19,602 nt of DNA. Source: CAYMOV01 sp964392085 (GTDB lineage Bacteria; Oederibacteriota; Muellerivitia; Muellerivitales; Muellerivitaceae). The stretch spans positions 1-19,602 of the forward strand of contig CAYMOV010000044.1 in NCBI GenBank assembly GCA_964392085.1. Reading direction: 5' to 3'. The position numbers and the translations under genes were made by a program. Shown here in pieces: positions 1-7,479 of this stretch (positions are counted from its first letter, which is position 1; each line of letters opens with the position of its first letter). The notes beneath the pieces were generated by a model, which did not search any database, was not told the DNA's origin, and saw only the letters and a program-made list of their open reading frames with translations.

Positions 1-746
1 TCCAGGTCCGCCACATCAAGATCCCGCCGAAGACGACCTACCAATACGGCTTCCAGTTCTCCGGGGATATGTTGTTCGATTCGGCCAAAAGCGACCTCCA
101 GCCGAGGGCTTTCGACTCCATCGGCCGTGCCGCCAAGGTCCTGCAGGCCCGTTACCCGGAAAGCAAGATCGTAGTGGCGGGATACACGGACAACGTCCGC
201 CTCTTGCCGACCTCGTCCTTCAAGTCCAACCAGGAACTCTCCGTAGCACGGGCCCAGGCGGTCCTGGACTACCTCGTGAAGATCGGGATGGACCCCCAAA
301 AACTATCAGTGGTCGGGTACGGGGACACGAAGCCGCTGGTCCCGAACACCACGGCCGAGAACAAGGCGAAGAACCGGCGGGTGGGGTTGATGGTCTACGG
401 AGAGAAGACGCTCAATGTGGACGGGCTCCTGGAGGAGGCGGCCACCTTGATGCGGGATGGGCTCCTGAACAACGCCTTGGCCCAACTGGACAAGGCGGTC
501 ACCTTGGAGCCAGGGGAGGCCCGGGTCCACAAATTGAGGGGGAATTGCCTTTGGAAGTTGGGCCGGAAACCCGAGGCCTTGGAGTCCTACCGGAAGACCC
601 TCTTTTTGGACCCGTCGGACCAGGAACTGGCCCGTTGGTTGGAGCAACAAAACGCCGTCCAAGCGCCCAGCCCGGCTGGGACAACCCAGGAAGTCCCAGT
701 GGTTCAGGCCCCCGAAACCCCGGGTCCTGTCCCGGCGGCAAAATAA
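1..746 (+). CDS. OmpA/MotB-type peptidoglycan-binding protein with C-terminal TPR repeats (5' partial)
   Basis: The frame is open from the left edge (first full codon at base 3), so the N-terminus is missing; the ATG at 69 is internal. Bases about 60-405 encode an OmpA-family domain of the MotB subtype: GYTDN, then SNQELSVARAQAV, GYGDTKP, and N-x-T followed by KNRRV. The Asp of TDN and the Arg of the ELSxxRA stretch match the residues that bind diaminopimelate of peptidoglycan in this family, so an envelope anchor role in the periplasm is likely. Downstream, about bases 420-640, are two TPR-like helical hairpins (LLNNALAQLDKAVTLEP; GRKPEALESYRKTLFLDP), then a Pro/Ala/Val-rich tail. OmpA domains usually sit at the C-terminus, so a TPR tail is unusual. 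Without the N-terminus I cannot say whether this is a stator-type or an outer-membrane protein. Confidence 0.85.
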   Translation, partial: QVRHIKIPPKTTYQYGFQFSGDMLFDSAKSDLQPRAFDSIGRAAKVLQARYPESKIVVAGYTDNVRLLPTSSFKSNQELSVARAQAVLDYLVKIGMDPQKLSVVGYGDTKPLVPNTTAENKAKNRRVGLMVYGEKTLNVDGLLEEAATLMRDGLLNNALAQLDKAVTLEPGEARVHKLRGNCLWKLGRKPEALESYRKTLFLDPSDQELARWLEQQNAVQAPSPAGTTQEVPVVQAPETPGPVPAAK

Positions 747-772
747 AAATCCGGTCGGGACGAAATAATCCC

Positions 773-788
773 CTGGAGCCGGCTCTAG
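773..788 (+). repeat. Small inverted repeat between the OmpA-TPR and propeller genes
   Basis: CTGGAGCC is followed directly by GGCTCTAG, a near-perfect palindrome with one G-T wobble. There is no T-tract, so it is not a standard terminator. It lies just upstream of the propeller gene start and could be an operator or chance in GC-rich DNA. Confidence 0.25.
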
Positions 789-804
789 ACTACGGGGTGT
801 GACC

Positions 805-2430
805 ATGAAGTGGACCCAACTGACCGCCGGCGTCATCTTTCTCGGGGGGTGCGTATCGGCCTGGGGGGCGACCAATGTCCGGGTCAGCGTTTCCTCCGCC
901 GGGATCCAGGGGAACGGAATCAGCTTTCGGACCGCCCTGTCGGGTGATGGCCGTTATGTGGCCTTTGTTTCCGAGGCCAACAACCTCGTCCCCGGGGACA
1001 CCAACGGGGTCCGGGATGTCTTCGTCTACGACAACCAAACCCTCCAAACCGAACGGGTCAGCGTTTCGACGGCCGGGACGCAGGGCGACGCCTATAGCGG
1101 CCACCAGGACGAGAACAAGGCCTCCTTCCCGGCGATTTCCTATGACGGCAGGTTCGTGGCGTTCGAGTCCGCGGCCGACAACCTGGTGCCCGGCGACACG
1201 AACGGGTGGCCGGATATCTTCGTCCGGGACCGTCTGCTGGGCACCACCGAGCGGATCAGCGTGACATCGGCCGGTGGACAAGGCGACGGCCCCAGCTACC
1301 ACCCGGCCCTATCCTACGACGGCCGCTATATCGTCTTTAGCTCGGACGCCACGAACCTGGTTCCGGGGGACACGAATGGGGCCGCCGATGTTTTCCTGAA
1401 GGACCGCCAAACCGGGGTCCTGAGCCGGGTCAGCGTCACCTCCACGGGCATCCAAGCGGCCTCGGACTGCATGGAGCCCGACATCTCGGGGGACGGGCGT
1501 TTCGTCGCCTACCACTCCGGGGCCTCCAACCTGGCCACCAACCGGGCATTCAACACCTGGGACATCTACGTCTATGAATGCGCGACCGGGATCGTGGAGA
1601 TGGTCAGCCGGAACAATTCGGGCGTGGAAGGGGATGGCCAAAGCGTGACGGCGAAGCTAACCTCGGACGGCCGGTACGTTGCCTTTAATTCGGGGGCCCA
1701 CAACCTCGATCCCCGTGACCACAACAACTCCAGCAACGTTTTCGTCGCGGACCGGTCCACCCACACGATCGAGATGGTGGACCTGAACGATTACGGCATC
1801 CAGGCCGAAACCCACGCTTTCTGGTCGGGCATCAGCGGCAACGGGCAATACGTCTCGTTCGCCACGGACTCGGGGAACCTCGTCCCATCCGACCAGAACC
1901 ACACCACGGATATCTACGTCTACGACCGGGTCAACCGCCGCCTCCGGTTGGCCAGCGCCACGGCCGCCGGCGCCTCGGGAAATTTCGCGAGCGATATCCC
2001 TTCCATCAGTCCCGACGGCCATTGCCTAGCCTACCTGACCGCCGCCACGGACCTGGTGTCCGGTGACACCAACGGTGTTCTTGACGTGATCTCGACCTGC
2101 GGGCTCGAATTCACCCTCCCGGTTCCCACACCGGTGCCGCCCTCCGATTTTTGGGTCTCCCGGAACGCGTGGAAACCCGCGTCGGATGTCCCGGTCCAAA
2201 TCCGTTTCTCGGTCCCGACCCCGGGACGACTGAGCCTGAAGATCTACAATTCGGCCGGGGAACTCGTGAAGGTCCTGCGGGATGGCCGGTTCGCCTCGGG
2301 AATCTGGTCCGAGACCGTGGATTGGGACGGCCGCAATATGCACGAGGAACCGGTGGCCAGCGGGATTTACCTGATCCGGTTCGAGAATCCGGCCGGTGGG
2401 CGCACCGCTAAATTAGCCGTCATCCAATAA
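805..2430 (+). CDS. Exported seven-repeat TolB/PD40-like beta-propeller protein with C-terminal FlgD-like Ig domain
   Basis: The protein has 541 aa. I chose the ATG at 805 over the in-frame GTG at 799 because GGGGTG precedes it at usual spacing. Residues 1-22 are a signal peptide; the stretch LGGC at 13-16 also resembles a lipobox, so a lipoprotein is possible. Residues about 43-433 hold seven repeats of roughly 58 aa, each built around S-x-DGRYVAF, NLVPGDTNG, DVFVYDR and RVSVSSAG-like segments, as in WD40-like/PD40 propellers; seven repeats would close one propeller. Blades 4-6 have degenerate GDTNG loops. A Pro-rich linker (about 438-447) leads to an Ig-like domain of the FlgD type (about 450-541) with LKIYNSAGELV, VDWDGRN and VASGIYLIRF. 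Such tails occur on secreted proteins of FCB and candidate phyla, sometimes as sorting domains. No catalytic residues are evident; ligand and function are unknown. Confidence 0.85.
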   Translation: MKWTQLTAGVIFLGGCVSAWGATNVRVSVSSAGIQGNGISFRTALSGDGRYVAFVSEANNLVPGDTNGVRDVFVYDNQTLQTERVSVSTAGTQGDAYSGHQDENKASFPAISYDGRFVAFESAADNLVPGDTNGWPDIFVRDRLLGTTERISVTSAGGQGDGPSYHPALSYDGRYIVFSSDATNLVPGDTNGAADVFLKDRQTGVLSRVSVTSTGIQAASDCMEPDISGDGRFVAYHSGASNLATNRAFNTWDIYVYECATGIVEMVSRNNSGVEGDGQSVTAKLTSDGRYVAFNSGAHNLDPRDHNNSSNVFVADRSTHTIEMVDLNDYGIQAETHAFWSGISGNGQYVSFATDSGNLVPSDQNHTTDIYVYDRVNRRLRLASATAAGASGNFASDIPSISPDGHCLAYLTAATDLVSGDTNGVLDVISTCGLEFTLPVPTPVPPSDFWVSRNAWKPASDVPVQIRFSVPTPGRLSLKIYNSAGELVKVLRDGRFASGIWSETVDWDGRNMHEEPVASGIYLIRFENPAGGRTAKLAVIQ

Positions 2431-2454
2431 GACAGGTTTTTCCCGGACCGCTCA

Positions 2455-4212
2455 TTAGGCGGCCGGACCTGCGTTCGCGTGTTTCTCCACGACCAGGCTT
2501 TGCTCGTTCTTGAAACTCACGGTACCGGCCCCCATGCCTGGGATCTTCTTGACGTGCTTTCGCAGCGTATAACTGACGGTAACCTTGGTCCCCGCCGGGG
2601 CTTTGCTCCGCTGGGACGCTTCCCGGGCGGCCTCCAGCAGTTCCGGGACACCCGGGACCGCCTCACGGCGGAGCCTTCGGAGCAGGACGTGGCTTCCGGG
2701 GAAATCCCTCACGTGAAACCAGAGGTCCTCGGCCTGGGCCAATTGGAAGGTCACGTATTCGTTCGCGAGGCCGGAGGTGCCGGCCACCAGTTCCCAGTCC
2801 TTCGAGAGTTTCCGACGAACGACGTTGGGAGTGGGAACCTTTTCTTCCTTCTTCTTCGGAGGCGCCTTCTCCACGGGTTTCTTGCCGAATAGGTGGTTCC
2901 AAGCCTTTTTGGCTTCGTCGGCGTCCCGAAGGGCGGGAAGGCTCCGTTCGGCGGCTTTCAACTCGTCCCACTTGGCCCGAACCTGTTGTTCCCGTTCCGC
3001 CACCATAGCCAGCCCCCGGGCACCCTTAAGGGCCTTCTTGAAGAATTTTTGGGCGTTCAGGAGCGGTGAAAACTCGGGGTTCAACTTGACCCGGACGGTT
3101 CCGCCGGTCCCCCGGACCAGGTCCTCCAGTTCGACCTCGGCGGTATGGGCGGGCAGGTTGTGGAGGTGGGCCATGAGGAGTTCCCCCCACCATTGGTACA
3201 GATCGGATTTTTCGGCCTCGGCACGGTCGCCTTTGAGCCTCTCGAGGATTTTTTTCTCGCGTTTCAGGGCCGACCGGAGTTCCTGCTCGAAACGCTTTCG
3301 GACCAGGGAAAACCCCGAGTGGGCCTCCAAGATCTCCTGAAAATAGGCCGCCGCCTTGAGGGGGTCCGGGAACATGCGGGTCGGCGGTGGGGGAGCCGCC
3401 GGGGCATAAAGGTGCAGGACCGGGGGAGGGCCAGGGTCCACCGCGAGTTCCCCCCAATGCCCTTCCTCCAGCCGGGACCTCAGAAAATCCCAGGCCTTCC
3501 CTGGGCCTTCGGGCGCCTCCGCCAAAAACCGGGAGGTTTCCGAATCCATCCCCCGGAACGAGGTCTTCAGCCAAAGGAATCGGTCGGTCACAGGCACCGC
3601 CTGGGCCAAGGTTTCCAACGCGTTTCCTTCCAAAGCCCAAAGGTTTGGCTTGTCCTTGGGTTGGGGTGGGGGGGAGTATTGGGATTGGGGGAGGACGGGC
3701 CGTTCCACGTCATTGAGGTAGCGGACGGCGCTGAGGACGGTTCCCTCGGGGCCGACGAGGATCAAATTGGGGTACTTGGCCAGACCCTCATAGATCAACC
3801 GGTGGGGTCCTTGGGAAGTCTCGAAATGGAAGGTGACAACCCGTTCGCCCGGGTTTTGCCCAACGGAAGAGAGCCTGGCGTAATCCAGGTGTTTCCTCAG
3901 GGACATGAGGAAATTCGAGGGTTTAGGCTGGGAAGGCGGTCGGGCGGCCGCCAAAAAGAACAACGATTGGCCCAGCCTCAGGGAAAAGGCCAAGTGGCGG
4001 GTTTCTCGGTCCTGTCCATAGAGGGAAAGGACCAACAGGCCCTCCGAAGGTTGGCTCATTTGGGAGACCTTTGAGGGGACCACTTGGGGTCGAACCGACA
4101 AGGCCAGCAAGCGGGTCAAGAGGGCGGACAAGTGTGCCTCGAAGAGGAGTTGGCCAAGGCCGGCCCTTCGGGCAGGCACCTGGTCGGGAAAAGTCGCCCC
4201 GACCAAGCGCAC
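2455..4212 (-). CDS. NFACT family protein, RqcH/Rqc2-like (fibronectin-binding-protein A family)
   Basis: RqcH binds stalled 50S subunits carrying peptidyl-tRNA and recruits tRNA-Ala to add C-terminal alanine tails that mark the nascent chain for degradation. The 585-aa product has the full family layout: NFACT-N domain about 28-240 with SNFLMSLRKHL; a charged coiled-coil middle about 300-345; the core segment WWGELLMAHLHNLP, then LNPEFSPLLNAQKFFKKALKG; and the C-terminal NFACT-R domain about 469-585 with DLWFHVRDFPGSH near 496-508. The pair equivalent to Bacillus subtilis Asp97-Arg98 reads Glu123-Arg124. The GTG start at 4212 lacks a Shine-Dalgarno and has a hairpin just upstream; TTG at 4131, preceded by GAGG at 5 bases, is a credible alternative that fits the family N-terminus. 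It converges on the propeller gene (24 bp apart) and diverges from the acyl-CoA ligase. Confidence 0.9.
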   Translation of the reverse strand: MRLVGATFPDQVPARRAGLGQLLFEAHLSALLTRLLALSVRPQVVPSKVSQMSQPSEGLLVLSLYGQDRETRHLAFSLRLGQSLFFLAAARPPSQPKPSNFLMSLRKHLDYARLSSVGQNPGERVVTFHFETSQGPHRLIYEGLAKYPNLILVGPEGTVLSAVRYLNDVERPVLPQSQYSPPPQPKDKPNLWALEGNALETLAQAVPVTDRFLWLKTSFRGMDSETSRFLAEAPEGPGKAWDFLRSRLEEGHWGELAVDPGPPPVLHLYAPAAPPPPTRMFPDPLKAAAYFQEILEAHSGFSLVRKRFEQELRSALKREKKILERLKGDRAEAEKSDLYQWWGELLMAHLHNLPAHTAEVELEDLVRGTGGTVRVKLNPEFSPLLNAQKFFKKALKGARGLAMVAEREQQVRAKWDELKAAERSLPALRDADEAKKAWNHLFGKKPVEKAPPKKKEEKVPTPNVVRRKLSKDWELVAGTSGLANEYVTFQLAQAEDLWFHVRDFPGSHVLLRRLRREAVPGVPELLEAAREASQRSKAPAGTKVTVSYTLRKHVKKIPGMGAGTVSFKNEQSLVVEKHANAGPAA

Positions 4213-4218
4213 AGCCAG

Positions 4219-4238
4219 ACCCCGGCTGGGGCCGGGGT
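4219..4238 (-). promoter_or_regulatory. Perfect hairpin in the leader of the NFACT gene
   Basis: ACCCCGGC and GCCGGGGT form an 8-bp perfect stem around a 4-base loop, 6 bases upstream of the GTG at 4212. There is no T-run. It would cover the ribosome-binding region for that GTG, which argues for a downstream start or for control of translation. Confidence 0.4.
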
Positions 4239-4295
4239 CAAGCCCACTGGTGGAAGCGTTGCCATTGTGACATACCCCTCGGGAATCCGTCTCCC

Positions 4296-4324
4296 TTTAC
4301 ACGCTTGGGACCGGGGCATAAACT
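4296..4324 (+). promoter_or_regulatory. Sigma-70-type promoter for the acyl-CoA ligase gene
   Basis: TTTACA (4296-4301), a 17-bp spacer, then TAAACT (4319-4324). The match and spacing are good and it sits about 50 bases before the ligase start. It probably begins the fatty-acid transcription unit. Confidence 0.6.
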
Positions 4325-4375
4325 AGCCGTAAGCCCCACTTAGAACGAAGCAGGTTGCCCCAACGCCCTTTCGGG

Positions 4376-6064
4376 ATGATGCCGATGGAACCACGCTCCT
4401 GGCACGCTTCCTACGACCCCGAGGTCCCGCCCTCCCTGGCCTACCCTGAGGCCACGCTGCCTGAACTATTAACCCAAACCGCCCAGACATTCCCCGAACA
4501 GCCGGCGATCCATTATTTCGGAAACACCTGGACCTACGCCGAATTGGAACGCAAGGTCACCCAATTCGCGAACCTCCTGAAGGCGGAGGGGTTGGGTCCC
4601 GGGGACAAGGTGGCCCTTTACCTCCCCAATTGCCCCGCGGTGGTGGTGGCTTTTTACGGCGCACTCCGGGCCGGCTGCGTCCTAACCCAGTTGAACCCCC
4701 TTTATGTCCCTCAAGAGGCCGCCTACCAATTGAAGGACTCCGGGGCGCAGGTCGTGGTGGCCCTGGACCGTTTCGCGGGAACACTCCGGGATATTTCGGC
4801 GGAATGCGGATTAAAGAAGGTTTGGCTCGTTCGCATCAATGGCGATTTCCCGATCCCCCTCAAATGGCTGTACGCCGTGAAGGCGCGCCTCGAAGGCACT
4901 TGGGTTTCATGGCCACGGGGGCCCCTCTTCCGATCATTTGAAAAAGAACTGTCCCAAACGGATTCGCGGGGGGACTTCCCTCGGTCGAACCAGTCGGATC
5001 TCGCGCTCCTGCAATATACCGGCGGCACGACCGGGATGGCCAAGGGCGTCATGCTCACCCACAGGAATTTGGTGGTGAACGCGGTGCAGACCCGGGCTTG
5101 GGTGCCCCGGTTGGTCCAAGGCCGGGAAACCGTCATGGTGGCGGTGCCGATCTTCCATTGCTACGGCATGACCGTGGGGATGAACCTGGCGGTTCTCCTG
5201 GGGGCCGCCATGGTGTTGGCGCCCAAGTTCGACGTGGTCCGGGTGATGAAGGATATCGCGAGATACCGGGCAGGGGTTTTCCCGGGAGTCCAAGCCATGT
5301 ACCTGGCCATCAACCAGCATCCGGACTCGAAAAAATTCGACCTCTCCTGCATCAAAGCCTGCCTCTCGGGGGCGGGCCCCCTGCATGGGGAAGTCCAACG
5401 GGTTTTTGAGTCCCTGACCGGCGGCCGGTTGGTGGAAGGTTACGGCATGACCGAAGCCTCGCCGGTCACCCACGCCAATCCCATCCAGGGCAAGCGGAAA
5501 ATCGGGTCGGTCGGGGTGCCGTTCCCGGACACCGAAGCCAAGATCGTGGATTTGGAGACGGGGACGATGGAATTGCCCGTGGGGACCCCGGGAGAGATCA
5601 TCGTGAGGGGTCCCCAGGTGATGCAGGGATATTGGAAGAAGCCGAAGGAGACCGCTGAGGCGCTCCGGGACGGCTGGCTGTTCACCGGGGATATCGGCAC
5701 CATGGATGCCGAGGGTTTTTTCGTCATCACGGACCGAAAAAAGGACATGATCAAAGTGGGAGGGGAGAACGTTTATCCCAGGGAGATCGAGGAGATGTTG
5801 TTCAAGCACCCCGCGGTCCAGGATTGCGTGGTGGCGGGTGTGCCCGACGACAAGTGGGTGGACAAGGTGAAGGCCTACGTGGTGCTCAAGGCAGGAGCCG
5901 AGGCTTCCGCCGACCATGTGATCGTTTACTGCAAGGAAAACCTCGCGAAGTATAAGGTCCCGAGGGAAGTGGAGTTCAGGGATTCACTTCCGAAGAACAT
6001 GGTGGGCAAGATGCTGCGGCGGGTCCTGATCGAGGAGGAAAAGACGAAACGGACCAAGTCATGA
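4376..6064 (+). CDS. Long-chain fatty-acid--CoA ligase (AMP-forming, FadD-like)
   Basis: It activates fatty acids to acyl-CoA with ATP through an acyl-adenylate. With the ATG at 4376 it has 562 aa, the usual FadD length. ANL-superfamily motifs appear in order: phosphate loop YTGGTTGMAKG at about 214-224; GYGMTE at 355-360; WLFTGD ending in the ribose-binding Asp439; DRKKDMIKVGGENVYPREIE at about 453-472; and LPKNMVGK with the catalytic Lys545. The start is uncertain: TTG 4355, ATG 4376, 4379 and 4385 are all in frame and none has a strong ribosome-binding site; the family pattern WxxSYDPEVP begins just after 4385. It stands first in a run of beta-oxidation genes, which supports a degradative role. 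Chain-length preference cannot be read from the sequence. Confidence 0.93.
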   Translation: MMPMEPRSWHASYDPEVPPSLAYPEATLPELLTQTAQTFPEQPAIHYFGNTWTYAELERKVTQFANLLKAEGLGPGDKVALYLPNCPAVVVAFYGALRAGCVLTQLNPLYVPQEAAYQLKDSGAQVVVALDRFAGTLRDISAECGLKKVWLVRINGDFPIPLKWLYAVKARLEGTWVSWPRGPLFRSFEKELSQTDSRGDFPRSNQSDLALLQYTGGTTGMAKGVMLTHRNLVVNAVQTRAWVPRLVQGRETVMVAVPIFHCYGMTVGMNLAVLLGAAMVLAPKFDVVRVMKDIARYRAGVFPGVQAMYLAINQHPDSKKFDLSCIKACLSGAGPLHGEVQRVFESLTGGRLVEGYGMTEASPVTHANPIQGKRKIGSVGVPFPDTEAKIVDLETGTMELPVGTPGEIIVRGPQVMQGYWKKPKETAEALRDGWLFTGDIGTMDAEGFFVITDRKKDMIKVGGENVYPREIEEMLFKHPAVQDCVVAGVPDDKWVDKVKAYVVLKAGAEASADHVIVYCKENLAKYKVPREVEFRDSLPKNMVGKMLRRVLIEEEKTKRTKS

Positions 6065-6172
6065 ACCGCTGGGGCCGCGGGGAAGACGGAGACAACGGAG
6101 GAAGTCGGCTGAAAATCGAAAATAGGGAATAGACCACAATCGGACACATATTGTCGATTGATCGATTGCTCT

Positions 6173-6189
6173 GGCCGCTCCAAGCGGCC
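6173..6189 (+). promoter_or_regulatory. Hairpin directly before the thiolase ribosome-binding site
   Basis: GGCCGCT, loop CCA, AGCGGCC: a perfect 7-bp stem ending one base before the AGGAGGGA at 6191-6198. Just upstream are ACAAT (6136-6140) facing ATTGT (6150-6154), and CGATTG twice (6155-6160, 6163-6168) with its inverse CAATCG at 6137-6142. The cluster may hold an operator; no regulator can be named. Confidence 0.35.
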
Positions 6190-6190
6190 C

Positions 6191-6198
6191 AGGAGGGA
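6191..6198 (+). promoter_or_regulatory. Strong Shine-Dalgarno deciding the thiolase start
   Basis: AGGAGGGA lies 4 bases before the ATG at 6203. The longer frame from 6158 would encode a non-conserved extension across the hairpin, so 6203 is chosen. Confidence 0.75.
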
Positions 6199-6202
6199 AG
6201 CC

Positions 6203-7393
6203 ATGAAAGAAGTCGTCATCATTGACGGAGCCCGAACCCCCATGGGGGTTTTGGGTGGGGCCCTAAAGGATGTCTCCGCCCAGGACCTGGCGGCCACCGT
6301 GATCCGGGAGATCGTGAAACGCAATAACTTGAAGCCTTCCGACGTGGAGGAGGTCATCCTGGGCTGCGTGGCGGAGCAGTCCGACGCGCCCAACGTTTCC
6401 CGGGTGGCGGCCCTGATGGCTGGATTGCCGAAGGAAACCACCGCCTTCACGGTCCAGCGCAACTGTTCCTCCGGCATGCAGGCCCTTGTCAACGCCTACC
6501 AGAACATCCAATGCGGCGACGCGGACCTCCAAATCGCCGGCGGCACGGAATCCATGAGCCGGATCCCCTATGTCAACCGGGACATGCGTTTCGGCAAGCG
6601 CATGCGGGATTCGGTGATGATCGATGGCCTCATGGAGGGACTGACCGATCCGGTCTGCAAGCTCGTGATGGGAGCCACCGCCGAGGTGCTGGTGGACGAG
6701 TTCAAGATCAGCCGCAAGGAGCAGGATGAGTTCGCGGTGCAGAGCCACAAGAAGGCCTTCCGGGCCCAGCGGGAGAACAAATTCAAGGAAGAGATCGTAC
6801 CCGTGATGGTGCCCAAGAAGGTCATGGGGAAGCCCGTGACGCCGGAGCCTGTCAGCCAGGACGAGGGCATCCAGGCCGCGCTCAATGAGCAGATGCTGGC
6901 ATCCTATCCGACCATTTTCAAGGAAGGGGGGTCGGTGACCCCGGGCAACTCCTGCGGCATCAACGACGGCGCATGCGCGCTGATCGTGATGTCAAAGGAA
7001 AGGGCGGATGCCTTGGGCTATAAACCCCTCGGTTACATCCGATCCTACGCCTTCGCGGGGGTGGAGCCGGAGCGCATGGGGGTCAGTCCGGCCTTCGCCA
7101 TCCCCAAGGCCTTGAAAAAGGGCGGCCTGACCCTGGGGGACATCCAGTTGATCGAGATCAATGAGGCCTTCGCGGCCCAGGTCCTGTCCGTGGACCGGGT
7201 CATGCCGATGAAGCGGGACATCCTCAACGTGAACGGGGGCGCGATCGCCCTCGGGCACCCGGTGGGCATGACCGGCGCCCGATTGGTGCTGACGGCCTTA
7301 AGGGAGATGTCGCGCCGCAACCTGTCGCTGGGGGTCATTTCCATGTGCATCGGCGGAGGCCAGGGCGGGGCGATGGTGCTTGAGAGGAAATGA
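6203..7393 (+). CDS. Acetyl-CoA acyltransferase / acetyl-CoA C-acetyltransferase (thiolase)
   Basis: It cleaves 3-ketoacyl-CoA with CoA to acetyl-CoA and a shortened acyl-CoA, or condenses two acetyl-CoA in reverse. The 396-aa length is standard. The nucleophile is Cys88 in QRNCSSGMQA, with GGTESMS at 113-119, NEAF at 320-323, the base His352 in GHP, and Cys382 in CIGGGQGG; all three catalytic residues are present. It begins right at the family N-terminus (KEVVIIDGARTP). It follows the CoA ligase by 138 bp and precedes the hydroxyacyl-CoA dehydrogenase by 86 bp, consistent with a fatty-acid oxidation unit. Degradative FadA and biosynthetic acetoacetyl-CoA thiolases cannot be told apart securely from sequence alone; context favours the degradative role. 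Confidence 0.94.
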   Translation: MKEVVIIDGARTPMGVLGGALKDVSAQDLAATVIREIVKRNNLKPSDVEEVILGCVAEQSDAPNVSRVAALMAGLPKETTAFTVQRNCSSGMQALVNAYQNIQCGDADLQIAGGTESMSRIPYVNRDMRFGKRMRDSVMIDGLMEGLTDPVCKLVMGATAEVLVDEFKISRKEQDEFAVQSHKKAFRAQRENKFKEEIVPVMVPKKVMGKPVTPEPVSQDEGIQAALNEQMLASYPTIFKEGGSVTPGNSCGINDGACALIVMSKERADALGYKPLGYIRSYAFAGVEPERMGVSPAFAIPKALKKGGLTLGDIQLIEINEAFAAQVLSVDRVMPMKRDILNVNGGAIALGHPVGMTGARLVLTALREMSRRNLSLGVISMCIGGGQGGAMVLERK

Positions 7394-7438
7394 ACCACTC
7401 ATCATCAATAATTATGGATTCCAAATTAACGCTCGTTC

Positions 7439-7454
7439 CAGCGCTGAAGCGCTG
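7439..7454 (+). promoter_or_regulatory. Hairpin upstream of the 3-hydroxyacyl-CoA dehydrogenase gene
   Basis: CAGCGCT and AGCGCTG flank GA in the 86-bp gap between the thiolase and dehydrogenase genes. No T-tract follows, so it is not a terminator. The gap also holds an AT-rich stretch at about 7400-7428. Confidence 0.3.
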
Positions 7455-7479
7455 AATTCCCTGAACGGTGGAGGCGGAA

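Noticed and set aside
3145..4074. 309-aa plus-strand frame across the NFACT gene
   Set aside because: No domain, Gly/Gln/Arg-rich product; the minus strand encodes the complete NFACT layout.
4116..4319. 67-aa minus-strand frame overlapping the NFACT 5' end
   Set aside because: It has ATG codons but no family match and overlaps the NFACT N-terminus in another frame; a leader peptide is possible but unsupported.
4934..5917. 327-aa open frame antisense to the CoA ligase
   Set aside because: Composition is His/Pro/Gly-rich with no family motif, whereas the sense strand holds every ANL motif.
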